DNA of 17,424 nucleotides from JBEKIK01 sp050013075. Its GTDB lineage: Bacteria > Planctomycetota > Planctomycetia > Pirellulales > Thermoguttaceae. The translations under genes and the position numbers were made by a program. Under the pieces are notes generated by a model, which saw only the letters and a program-made list of their open reading frames with translations, made no database searches and was not told the DNA's origin. The stretch covers positions 1 to 17,424 of the forward strand of contig JBEKFZ010000088.1 of the NCBI GenBank assembly GCA_050013075.1, read 5' to 3'. Of this stretch, positions 8,701 to 14,099 are shown piece by piece; position 1 is the first letter of the stretch; the number at the start of each line of letters is the position of its first letter.

Positions 8701-11700
8701 TTGTAGGATGCTGGTGGCCGTGCCGCCCGCGATGGTGACAACGCCTGACGCGCCGAGCGAGCCGAGCGAATACGTATTTGTAATCTTCACAATTCCGGCG
8801 TTCACGTTGGTGGCGCCCGTGTAGGAGTTACTCCCTGACAGTGTAAGGGTGCCGGCGCCGTTTTGAGTAAGGATGCCGGATCCGGTTATTGTGGAATTAG
8901 CAATCGTGAAGGGGTTGCTGCTGTTGAAGATCAAAGTGCCGCCGTTGGAAATTGTAGTCCCGGTGATATCGGGCAGACTGCCGTTTGCGCCGCCGTCGCC
9001 GATTTGCAAGGTGCCGAGGCTTATCGTGGTTCCTTGGTTCCAGTTATTGCCCGTACTGGTCAAAATTACGGCAGAACTGCCGTTTTTAGTCAATGCTCCG
9101 TTACCAAGAGAAGGGATAGTGATCGGACCGGAGAAGATGACGGAACTGGAGGCAGCGGTAGAGGAGCTTGTCAGATATCCCAAGCCGTTTATCGTGATGG
9201 TTCCGGAGAAGGTGGCCGCACCGGCATCGCCGCTCAATGTACCCACGGTGCCGCTATTTAGCGTAATGTTGTTACCAATCGTGGCCGAGACGCCCCAAGC
9301 CGCCAATGTTCCGCCGAGGTTCACGGTAATGGGCGCCAAGGTGGACGAACTTCCAATGATGGTCGTTCCTTGAATGCCTATCTCTCCACCGTTGATGGTT
9401 AAGCCGCCCAGGTTGGTATAACTCAGGCCGACGAGAAAGACAGCGTTGGAACCGGCCTTATACAGTGTTTTGCCGTTGCCGGCCAGGTATGCGCCCGTGC
9501 CCCGGATGTCAAATCGTGCCGTTCCGCCAAAAGTGGTGTCGTCGTTGAGATTTACGCCCAGGAATGAGTAGATTTGACCACTGGACGTACCGTTGCTAAT
9601 CAGCGCGCCGTTGCTGTCGTAGCCCGTGCCTTGGACGTACAAAACGCGGGAATTGACGCCGAGATATGTGTTATTGAGATCCAACGTGCCGCCGTTGTTA
9701 ATCGTAACAGTGCTGGTGTTGGATGCCGGGCCGAGTGCGTAGGCGTTGCCCAGGACGATCTTTCCGGCGGTGATGGTTGTAGCGCCGGTGTAGGCGTTGC
9801 TGGAAGATAGCGTGAGCGTGGCGCTTGCACCCAATTTGGTGAGTGTGCCGGAGCCGCTGATGACGTTGGCCATGGGCACGTCTGAGATTGGGTAGATGAT
9901 TAGCGCGCCGTTGTTGGTTATAGCGGCCGCGGAGGCAAGTCCGCTGTTGTATGTGCCGTCGCCGATTTGCAGGGTGCCGGAATTGATGGTAATGGTGCCG
10001 GTGAAATCGTTCGCCACGGAGTTGGCCAAAGTCACTTTGCCGGTGCCGTTTAATGTCAAACCGGTGCTGCCGCTAATGTACCCGGAACCGGTGAATTTGT
10101 AATCTTGCGTGGAGTTGGTGAAGGTCACGCTGGCCGGCGCAACCCTTGAGACGAGGTTGATGTCCGGCGAATACGAACCGCCGTCGGCAAAGGTCACGGT
10201 GTCGCCGTCAAAATAGACCTGAGAGACACCATTCGTCCAGTTACTAGTGGTGTTAATATCCCAGGCGTTGTAGTTCTGGGTTCCCACCCAGGTCAGGGTC
10301 AAGTTCGAGTTCCCGCCGGATACCACGAGGTCGACTTCATTAGTGTTGTTCACCAGATTAAATACTTGGCGGGTATAGGATGAGCGGGTGAGATTTAAGT
10401 TGCTATAGCCTTCGAGGGTGGTGTACTGAATCAAGGGGTAAGTGCCGTTGGCGATCGTGGGTTGCAACTGCGTGACGTTAACGTTGATCTTATTTGAGTT
10501 CCTGGCATCTAAGTCACCGACGACAAGCAAATCGCTGACCGACGAGGTATTTTGTGCGAGATCGAACTGCAGTACGTTGCTCGATCCGTTGACCAATCCC
10601 AAGGTATAGCCGGTGCTGAAAGTCAGGGTGCCGGCGGTTGCGACGCCGCCCGGGTTGATTATTGCGCCGCCGGAGTAAGTATCGGCGACACTTCCCTTGA
10701 CCGTGCCCGTGCCGACCAGGATCTGGCCGGGAGCCAAGGTAAATCTGGAGGTGGTCGTCGAGACGTCGAAGGTCGCGCCGGAGTTGACGGTGATTGTGGG
10801 ACTGTTGGCAATCGAGCCGGCGGAGCTTATCGCCAGAGTGCCGCCGTTGATCGTGGTCGGGCCGGTGTAGTTACTAGACCCGGATAGGGTCCATGTTCCC
10901 GAGCCATCCTTGATGACGTATATGTCACCAATGCCGATGCCGTTAGCAATAGCCCCGGTGATTACGCCATCACCGGCGCCTAGCAGGTGGATGTATCGAT
11001 TCGATATAGTGGTGGCAGTGTTGTTTGTAATGTTGCCGAGGGTAAGTTTGCCGGCATCGGACCGGAAGGTATAGTCAACGCCAGAGGTGACCAGACTGAT
11101 ACCCGTGGTTAATGTATTATTACCAGCCAAATTGATTATATGGGGGGCGAGATTATAACCGGCATGTGTACCATCGCTGCGCCCGGCAAGAATAATTGCA
11201 TTCGATATGCTCAATGCGCCCGCGCCCGTGCTCCCATCGAGCTCTAAGGCGCTTGTGGTGCTGTCGTGACCTCCGAGACCGACAGTAGACGTACCTAATG
11301 CGTTTGAATTCTGCACCACCAATAATCCACTGCCTACATCGTAACCTCCCAATGTGGTGGCTCCCGAATAATTATTGGATGCACTAAGCGTGACTGTGCC
11401 GGAGCCGTTATTGGTAATGCCGCCGCTGCCAGTAATAAAAGCGCTTGAAAAAGTGAAGGGGGTTGAACTATTAAAGGCCAACGCGCCGCTGTTGATGGTG
11501 ATGGTTCCGCTATCGGGCAAACTGCCGTTTGCTCCGCCGTCGCCGATTTGCAGCGTGCCGTTGATCGTGGTTCCACCGGTCCAGGCGTTTCCGGTGCCGG
11601 TCAAGATCAAAGTCCCGCCAGAGCCGCCCAGGGTCAACGCACCAGATCCTAAAGTGACGTTCCCATTTATATAACTATTCATACCGGAAGCCAATATATT

Positions 11701-12546
11701 GACCGTGAAGTTCGCGTTCGCCCCGGAGCCGTCGATATTAGCGGTATTGCTGAAGGTGAAAGCGGAACCGCCGTCGGCTCGAATTGTGGTGTTCGATGCC
11801 AGCGTAACCGCGGCGTTGGTCCAAGTGAGCCTTGTAGTACTGCCGACTCGCATGGCCATATTAGAGCCGTCGCCGGTGCCGTTTAAGGTCAGCGCCTTGC
11901 CTGAGATCGTTTGACTCAGCCAACTGAAAATACCGCCGGTGAGCTCGACGGTGACGCCGTTGCCAGTGCCCGACGCACCCAACGCAGCGCTCGAGCCGAG
12001 CGTAATGTAACCGTTTTGAATATCCGTGGCGCCGGTGTAAGTATTCGCTCCATTTAAAACCAGGGTGCCGCCGCCTGTTGTACTTAGTCCGGCGGTACCG
12101 GCGATAACGGCGCTGATAGTCGCGGTATTGCCTGAAGAAACTGTAATCGTTGGACTACCGTTCAGCGTAATCGTGCCGGTGCCGCCGATAGAATACCCGC
12201 TCAGATTGAACGTGAGACTCTGGGCAGTGACTCCGCTGGAATCGACCGTAACGGCGCCTCCACCGGTATAAGAACCAGCACCACCACCACTATTAATACC
12301 GCCGGATCCATCGTTGAAAACGGCATCGTAGCCTGAGCCCCAAGTGACGTCTGTGCTGCTGCTGCTATTGTACCAATCGGAGGTTGTTGAAGCATCCCAC
12401 GTGCCATTGGGTAAGCCTCCAGTCGGCACAACATCCCATTGAAGCGTAACTGCCCGTGAAGTCGCTGCGGGGAAAAGGAAAATGGAAGCCGTCAACAATA
12501 TGCCAAAGACAAGAAACAGATTTGAATCAAGTACTCGAGACCGCAT
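2701..12546 (-). CDS. Giant autotransporter-repeat surface protein with PEP-CTERM tail
   Basis: The open frame encodes 3281 residues without interruption. ATG 12546 is preceded by AAAGGATC at good spacing. Residues 1-32 are a signal peptide (FLVFGILLTASIFLF, cut near TSRA). The body is rich in Gly, Ser, Thr and Asn with very few Cys. I count 16 copies of the N-x-[YW]-x-G-x-T core (for example GSNTYTGATTINAGTL), each preceded by G-x-G-T-x-x-L, the autotransporter-associated beta-strand (PATR) signature of stacked beta-helix rungs. Four large modules open near residues 35, 751, 1607 and 2468 with a WD-x-x-T-S-x-W-x-N segment. The tail starts at residue 3257 with VPEPATW, then a hydrophobic helix, then CRRRR: a PEP-CTERM signal cut by an exosortase. 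There is no C-terminal autotransporter barrel. The likely role is a secreted or surface-bound fibre, adhesin or matrix protein; this is inferred. No binding or catalytic domain is evident. Confidence 0.9.
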   Translation of the reverse strand: MRSRVLDSNLFLVFGILLTASIFLFPAATSRAVTLQWDVVPTGGLPNGTWDASTTSDWYNSSSSTDVTWGSGYDAVFNDGSGGINSGGGAGSYTGGGAVTVDSSGVTAQSLTFNLSGYSIGGTGTITLNGSPTITVSSGNTATISAVIAGTAGLSTTGGGTLVLNGANTYTGATDIQNGYITLGSSAALGASGTGNGVTVELTGGIFSWLSQTISGKALTLNGTGDGSNMAMRVGSTTRLTWTNAAVTLASNTTIRADGGSAFTFSNTANIDGSGANANFTVNILASGMNSYINGNVTLGSGALTLGGSGGTLILTGTGNAWTGGTTINGTLQIGDGGANGSLPDSGTITINSGALAFNSSTPFTFSSAFITGSGGITNNGSGTVTLSASNNYSGATTLGGYDVGSGLLVVQNSNALGTSTVGLGGHDSTTSALELDGSTGAGALSISNAIILAGRSDGTHAGYNLAPHIINLAGNNTLTTGISLVTSGVDYTFRSDAGKLTLGNITNNTATTISNRYIHLLGAGDGVITGAIANGIGIGDIYVIKDGSGTWTLSGSSNYTGPTTINGGTLAISSAGSIANSPTITVNSGATFDVSTTTSRFTLAPGQILVGTGTVKGSVADTYSGGAIINPGGVATAGTLTFSTGYTLGLVNGSSNVLQFDLAQNTSSVSDLLVVGDLDARNSNKINVNVTQLQPTIANGTYPLIQYTTLEGYSNLNLTRSSYTRQVFNLVNNTNEVDLVVSGGNSNLTLTWVGTQNYNAWDINTTSNWTNGVSQVYFDGDTVTFADGGSYSPDINLVSRVAPASVTFTNSTQDYKFTGSGYISGSTGLTLNGTGKVTLANSVANDFTGTITINSGTLQIGDGTYNSGLASAAAITNNGALIIYPISDVPMANVISGSGTLTKLGASATLTLSSSNAYTGATTITAGKIVLGNAYALGPASNTSTVTINNGGTLDLNNTYLGVNSRVLYVQGTGYDSNGALISNGTSSGQIYSFLGVNLNDDTTFGGTARFDIRGTGAYLAGNGKTLYKAGSNAVFLVGLSYTNLGGLTINGGEIGIQGTTIIGSSSTLAPITVNLGGTLAAWGVSATIGNNITLNSGTVGTLSGDAGAATFSGTITINGLGYLTSSSTAASSSVIFSGPITIPSLGNGALTKNGSSAVILTSTGNNWNQGTTISLGTLQIGDGGANGSLPDITGTTISNGGTLIFNSSNPFTIANSTITGSGILTQNGAGTLTLSGSNSYTGATNVNAGIVKITNTYSLGSLGASGVVTIAGGTATSILQLDSSGSGGTFTEYHSITLTGRSAATTAHIENFSGNNTIADPTYNGNISLIEGGTEYVIQSDAGTGNLLTISGTIQNNATITTARNLYLQGGGSGAVSGVIGGGTNTVGPINVIKSGTGTWTLSAANTYTGLTTINAGTLKLGSGGSISSSSGITINSTATLDVSAVSFALSSGQTLAGGSGTVKGNVADTSSGNVTIAPGGLGTAGTLTFSTGSPSPYTLGLVNGTGDVLKFDIGQTPSSSKDLIIADRFDAVNAYGKININISMLQAGINNGTYPLIQYNSYNGSSTPTDNFTLTGLPVGRQTFVLQKAGSEIDLVVTGSAKILTWVGTKNGNAWDYNTTSNWTDGSASQTFFDGDSVTFADGGSYSPNINLTAKLSPGGVFFTNSTQNYTLSGTGYISGSTGLTINGTGKVTLANSAANDFTNTITISSGTLQIGDGTYNSGLASTAAITNNSALIVDPGSTLSLGNVISGTGTLTKIGAGNVTLSGASSYTGVTTISGGTLSVSSLANGGSNSNIGASTSAAANLVINGGTLQYIGAAVSTNRLFTLGATGTLDGSGASGVQFTNTGSMLFTGSGTHILTLTGSWVGVSGASSTQNILAAAIGDGTGGATSVVKSGAGTWVLSGSNTYTGGTSVSNGSLYVGSTSALGALTNTTTIASSTTLGIWISATGYYTIPSNIVSNGGTIFSDNGYNTLSGTITMNSSSTITAQNLSATVSGALSGAGGLTKAGTGWLYLTSTSNNWSGGTTISSGTLSVGNYSGNGTNPGNNSGPGTSGLLPNGGTINIGSTLLFNTAVDDDMSNAALAGASTLTQIGPDTVTFGNVSTVSGFTGTINAGTGTGSSATGKAGALRIGNVTILNNAGSVSIGGGVSGTRLELATGSGNTPAAISKAINTQGRSPMLLDMIQPQIVNVSGNNTINTITISAGGNQYYFQANPGAGNSLTLGAITGTGTRVINLIGDGTGAVTGVIGSGSAMSLNKRGAGTWTLSGTNTYGGATTIWGGTLALSTVSGSTGSISSSASVNIYNGATFDVSATTSKTFAIGAAQLLGGVGTVTGSVTDVATSTIAPGRTYNVGTLTISSTCTFTGGDTIDYNASGTSGDLLSVGNTLTLNGTTTINFVPTGLVTIGGSGSTTFTVAQATTALSGTGTVALTTASRCTIGNKVVDTTNKKITFDVTTANASLTWTGTTTASAAWDTSSNYWKNGSSADKFYPSDAVTFDNTATTSKTVTIAGSVAPVSITVDGSGAYTFSGAGKITGSTGISLASTYSGTLTISNTNDYYGDTVVAGGTLLVSGNLGNNTTVYVTGNPVTGSGGTLKLGANQVALGDNATYSGATATGIGTPTYINGGTLDLNGLYNDNILGCEVFYVQGAGVGGNGAIVNSGAAIIRSVRSIRLTGATTIGGTARWDLRNDNTGIGGANTSLYSDNPVTLTGNNYTLTKTGANNIFFVNIGYTNLGGVVVGQGELTIQGDNASTPTILGSSSTLAPVTVNSPGQLGAWGATTINNAINVNGGGIGATQSDSNAASVFAGAITLSGGGYIYNLNSSYTCTFSGAIGGSGDLTKPATLVVANASSASANTGTIIFSGTAANTYSGATIVNAGTLTLNKTAGVNDVDAIPGNLTIDPTTAGATVYLGAANQIDNSSVVTLVGSSTSNLAYLDLMGYSETVAGISNSSGYGVIQLNWDSSITTNSTLTVNNPANCSFGGVIRDKYQGTGTGVLVLVKGGVGTLTLSGSTNSYTGSTTINGGTLSVSTLAAGGSNSSIGASTNIADNLVLKGGTLQYTGTAASTDRLFTLGAGASAGTLDASGTTASDSGAVSWTNTGAIAFTGSGTRTLTLTGSNTGDNAIAAILGDASGSATSLTKSGSGTWVLSGSNTYTGATTVNTGTLELASTGQISTSSAISNSATFEVNGGTHTVGTISGNGTTKVLSGSLTATSIVQDTLDIGSGSWATLNTAAIDGGSTSGSLSEVPEPATWAMLMLAAMGLGIYCRRRR
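2704..2778 (-). other. PEP-CTERM sorting signal of the giant protein
   Basis: This stretch encodes the last 25 residues: VPEPATW, a Met/Leu/Ala/Gly-rich membrane helix, then the Arg cluster CRRRR before the stop. This three-part layout is the PEP-CTERM signal recognised by exosortases, which are membrane proteases of the inner membrane. No exosortase gene lies in the window. Confidence 0.92.
3059..3470 (-). repeat. Mosaic cassette of the giant gene, copy A (last module)
   Basis: It encodes LSVSTLAAGGSNSSIGAST, then GGTLQYTG, RLFTLGAG, an ILGDASGSATSLTKSGSG segment and GTWVLSGSNTYTGATTV. The same order of segments, with closely similar residues, appears in the third module at about 6790-7225. 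The spacing of about 3.74 kb is not a multiple of the module period, so the cassette has been moved or lost and regained relative to the main register. Confidence 0.75.
6790..7225 (-). repeat. Mosaic cassette of the giant gene, copy B (third module)
   Basis: It encodes LSVSSLANGGSNSNIGAST, GGTLQYIG, RLFTLGATGTLDGSG, AAIGDGTGGATSVVKSGAG and GTWVLSGSNTYTGGTSV, parallel to the cassette at 3059-3470. DNA similarity is also evident by eye (for example TATTGCAGCGTGCCGCC in both on the plus strand). Confidence 0.75.
7323..7745 (-). repeat. Long DNA repeat at the module 2/3 type junction, copy 1
   Basis: This segment and 9894-10318 align almost end to end at the DNA level. They share long identical runs, such as CCGCTGTTGTATGTGCCGTC and GAACCGCCGTCGGCAAAGGT on the plus strand. 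Both encode the opening of a module: LTWVGT, AWD, TTSNWT, YFDGD or FFDGD, VTFADGGSYSP, GYISGSTGL, NDFT and LQIGDGTYNSGLAS. By eye identity is roughly 85-90%. Confidence 0.85.
9894..10318 (-). repeat. Long DNA repeat at a module opening, copy 2
   Basis: Partner of 7323-7745, in direct orientation and offset by about 2.57 kb. The LTWVG codons begin at 10296 here and at 7728 there. A third, diverged opening (LTWTG) begins at 5145, offset by 2.58 kb. The regular period points to tandem duplication of whole modules. Confidence 0.85.
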
Positions 12547-12650
12547 AAATAGATCCTTTCATAGAATAAAAATACACAAAACGCCGCAACCCTAAATGCC
12601 TCTTTTCCATTCCCTGTTCCACTCTCAGTAATCCGAATTGCCTCTCTGTT

Positions 12651-12716
12651 CAATTACGCGATTTTAGAATATCTCAATTACGCGATTTTAGAATATCAAA
12701 TACGCGATTTTAGAAT
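12651..12716. repeat. Three direct copies of a 16-bp element upstream of the giant gene
   Basis: TACGCGATTTTAGAAT occurs three times (12655-12670, 12679-12694, 12701-12716), with spacings of 24 and 22 bases between starts. The flanks CAAT/CAAA before and ATCT/ATCA after are also partly shared. The array lies 105-170 bases upstream of the giant gene's ATG. A degenerate inverted relative, TATTCTGAAAATCCCAATT, lies at about 12793-12811. The spacing of about two helical turns would put the copies on one face of the DNA, which suits a regulator operator; this is inference. The rest of the 581-base gap (12547-13127) is very AT-rich with a G tract at 12920-12926 and holds no credible gene. Confidence 0.8.
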
Positions 12717-13067
12717 GGTTTTAATTTGCGTAAGTTGTTATTCGTTCATTTTTGCTCCACGGTTTGTTGATATTAACTTGCATAATATCTCTATTCTGAA
12801 AATCCCAATTATTTAGATTAGTTTAACAAAACTGGCAAAAATAGCAAGTATTTATATAGGAATTTTAAAAATTTTTAAATCATGCCATACCCATGGAGAT
12901 AGTTGGAAAATAAAGAAGGGGGGGGGTTCCATTCCCGTACGATAAAGCATGTATTTATAGATCAATTAAAATTTGTGTTGATAAATCTTGCGGTTAATAA
13001 AAAAAATGCGCAATACCTTCACATATCCGGCGTACTCCATCCTACGGGGTATAAAAACAAGATTATA

Positions 13068-13076
13068 TGCTATAGT
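13068..13076 (+). promoter_or_regulatory. Candidate extended -10 promoter for the zinc-ribbon gene
   Basis: TGCTATAGT fits the extended -10 form (TG, one base, then TATAGT). It lies about 50 bases before the ATG at 13128. No good -35 hexamer is visible at the right distance, which an extended -10 can tolerate. This is a match by eye only. Confidence 0.33.
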
Positions 13077-13127
13077 TTTAATGTGGAGGGACTTCACAAT
13101 TTGCTTGTCTAAGCGGGTAGGTGTGTC

Positions 13128-13319
13128 ATGCGTTGTCGATGCCCTTATTGTTCACAAATGATGGTACAACCAAGAAACATGGAAGGGCCGAACTTCTGTC
13201 AAAGGTGTCGGAACTTGTTTTTCCCTCCTCTGCCGCAGAAAGTGCCCCCATGGGTGCTGGGAGTTTTAGTATTCCTCACGGCCAACTGGCAAATAATGTA
13301 TCGCCTTAATTGTGCCTGA
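13128..13319 (+). CDS. Small zinc-ribbon membrane protein
   Basis: The protein has 63 residues. The N-terminus has two Cys pairs, C5-P-Y-C8 and C24-Q-R-C27, set 15 residues apart as in a zinc ribbon, with an additional Cys3. A proline-rich joint (PPLPQKVPP) leads into one hydrophobic helix at about residues 40-58 (WVLGVLVFLTANW). The ribbon would face the cytoplasm if the helix is inserted with Nin topology; this is inferred. Short proteins of this build, ending with a similar ANWQIM segment, are familiar from planctomycete genomes, though I know of no assigned function. The ribosome site is weak (GGTAGGTG before the ATG). The clear Cys pattern and helix are the main evidence that this is a gene. 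It is followed by a 30-residue membrane protein on the same strand. Confidence 0.68.
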   Translation: MRCRCPYCSQMMVQPRNMEGPNFCQRCRNLFFPPLPQKVPPWVLGVLVFLTANWQIMYRLNCA

Positions 13320-13431
13320 CCCATAAGATGATCGAACACATGCAAACCGTGACGTAGTTCTAGTTTGCATTGCGGCCGGTGCTGGAATGTGCAGTCCTCG
13401 TTGTCCAAAACTCTTTTCCGGAGCAAGCCCA

Positions 13432-13524
13432 ATGGATACGGTGCATTTTGCCATTATCGTCTTGACTTTAACCGTCCTGATCTATGTATGCCTGCGCGTG
13501 TATCAAGCGAAATCAAAGGCTTAG
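13432..13524 (+). CDS. 30-residue single-helix membrane protein
   Basis: ATG 13432 has a good ribosome site (CCGGAG, about eight bases upstream). The product is MDTVHFAIIVLTLTVLIYVC followed by LRVYQAKSKA. It is one transmembrane helix (about residues 5-21) with an acidic N-end and a basic C-end, which predicts the C-end in the cytoplasm. It lies 112 bases after the zinc-ribbon gene on the same strand and may share its transcript. Its stop (13522-13524) overlaps the stop of the convergent RidA gene. Small one-helix proteins often modulate larger membrane complexes, but no partner is visible here. At this length chance cannot be excluded; the ribosome site and charge layout favour a real gene. 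Confidence 0.5.
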   Translation: MDTVHFAIIVLTLTVLIYVCLRVYQAKSKA

Positions 13525-13991
13525 AGCTCGAAAATCGCTTCGATTTCCACGCACGCTCCCAGCGGAAGAGTATTGACTCCGATGGCGCTGCGAGCGGCAA
13601 TGCCGGACTCGGGACCGAAGATCTCGGCGAACATCTCGCTGCAGCCGTTGATCACTGCGGGTTGTTGGGTGAATTCCGCAGTGCAATTGACCGCGCCCAA
13701 TACCTTCACCACGCGGCGAATGCGGTCCAGGCCGCCGAACTGCTTTCTGAGCGAGGCTAGAATGCCCAGTCCGGCAAGCCGTGCCGCGGCATAACCGCAC
13801 GAAACGTCTAAATCCGCTCCGAGTCGTCCGGTCACCAGTTTTCCGTTGGGTTCGATGGGCAGATGTCCCGAGGTGTAAACCAAATTGCCCGCCGTAATCA
13901 GCGGTTTATAAACGCCTTTCGGCTCCGGGGCCGGAGGCAGTTCAAGTTTTAGTTCCGCGAGTTTGGCGGCAAGTCGGGCTTCGGCGGACAT
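13521..13991 (-). CDS. RidA/YjgF family protein
   Basis: The protein has 156 residues, longer than the 128 or so of E. coli RidA but normal for the subgroup that starts MSAEARL. Conserved segments are visible in order: ITAGNLVYTSGHLP (33-45), GADLDVSCGYAAARLAGLGIL (59-78), RVVKVLGAVN (93-102), FTQQPAVINGCSE (107-119), and ARSAIGVNTLPLGACVEIEA (133-152). Arg134 sits where the RidA catalytic Arg binds the substrate carboxylate. RidA proteins deaminate reactive imines and enamines such as 2-aminoacrylate released by PLP enzymes. The activity of this subgroup is less certain, and other members have different substrates. It lies downstream of hisG on the same strand after a 108-base gap with a hairpin. 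The ribosome site before ATG 13991 is weak (GGAA, rather far). The 3' end overlaps the small convergent gene by three bases. Confidence 0.87.
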   Translation of the reverse strand: MSAEARLAAKLAELKLELPPAPEPKGVYKPLITAGNLVYTSGHLPIEPNGKLVTGRLGADLDVSCGYAAARLAGLGILASLRKQFGGLDRIRRVVKVLGAVNCTAEFTQQPAVINGCSEMFAEIFGPESGIAARSAIGVNTLPLGACVEIEAIFEL

Positions 13992-14002
13992 AATGAAAAA
14001 GG

Positions 14003-14040
14003 TTCCGGGCTCAGGATTCGGGGTTCAGGATTCAGGTTGA
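14003..14040. repeat. Heptamer-like GGATTCA repeat run
   Basis: Between hisG and the RidA gene the plus strand reads as successive seven-base units: GGATTCG, GGGTTCA, GGATTCA, GGTTGAG. The 15-base core GGGTTCAGGATTCAG (14021-14035) recurs in inverted orientation at 14989-15003, where it codes for the end of HisI. Such units resemble the short repetitive heptamers often seen scattered in planctomycete and cyanobacterial genomes. Confidence 0.65.
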
Positions 14041-14042
14041 GG

Positions 14043-14062
14043 CTGGGCACTTTAGTGCCCAG
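14043..14062. terminator. Perfect hairpin downstream of hisG
   Basis: CTGGGCAC (14043-14050) pairs with GTGCCCAG (14055-14062) around TTTA. It lies 38 bases past the hisG stop and has no T-tract, so it may be a weak terminator, an mRNA processing or stability element, or a copy of an intergenic repeat. If termination is partial, RidA would still be read from the his transcript. Confidence 0.45.
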
Positions 14063-14099
14063 TGCGAAACCACAAGCGATTTAAGATAATGAAAATTCA

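Noticed and set aside
3059..9373. Many long plus-strand open frames opposite the giant gene, such as 3059-3475, 5093-5416, 5933-6421 and 8873-9373
   Set aside because: They mirror the Gly/Ser/Thr-rich repeats in antisense, giving monotonous Pro/Val/Ala text with no ribosome sites or domains. They exist because the repeat codons rarely make stops on the other strand.
12651..12716. CRISPR array at the 16-bp repeats, or at the 25-bp repeats at 16293-16367
   Set aside because: The first has only 6-8 bases between copies and the second none, so there are no spacers. Copy number is three and no cas gene is present.
12903..13112. 69-residue frame in the AT-rich gap after the G tract
   Set aside because: It would need a TTG start, has no ribosome site and no conserved pattern. 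Its composition follows the AT-rich DNA.
13340..13370. Inverted repeat ATGCAAAC/GTTTGCAT as a terminator after the zinc-ribbon gene
   Set aside because: The 8-bp stem has a 15-base loop, low GC and no T-tract. It may be an operator, but there is nothing further to support it.
13365..13760. 131-residue plus-strand frame opposite the RidA gene
   Set aside because: It is antisense to a clear RidA protein and overlaps the better-supported 30-residue gene in another frame.
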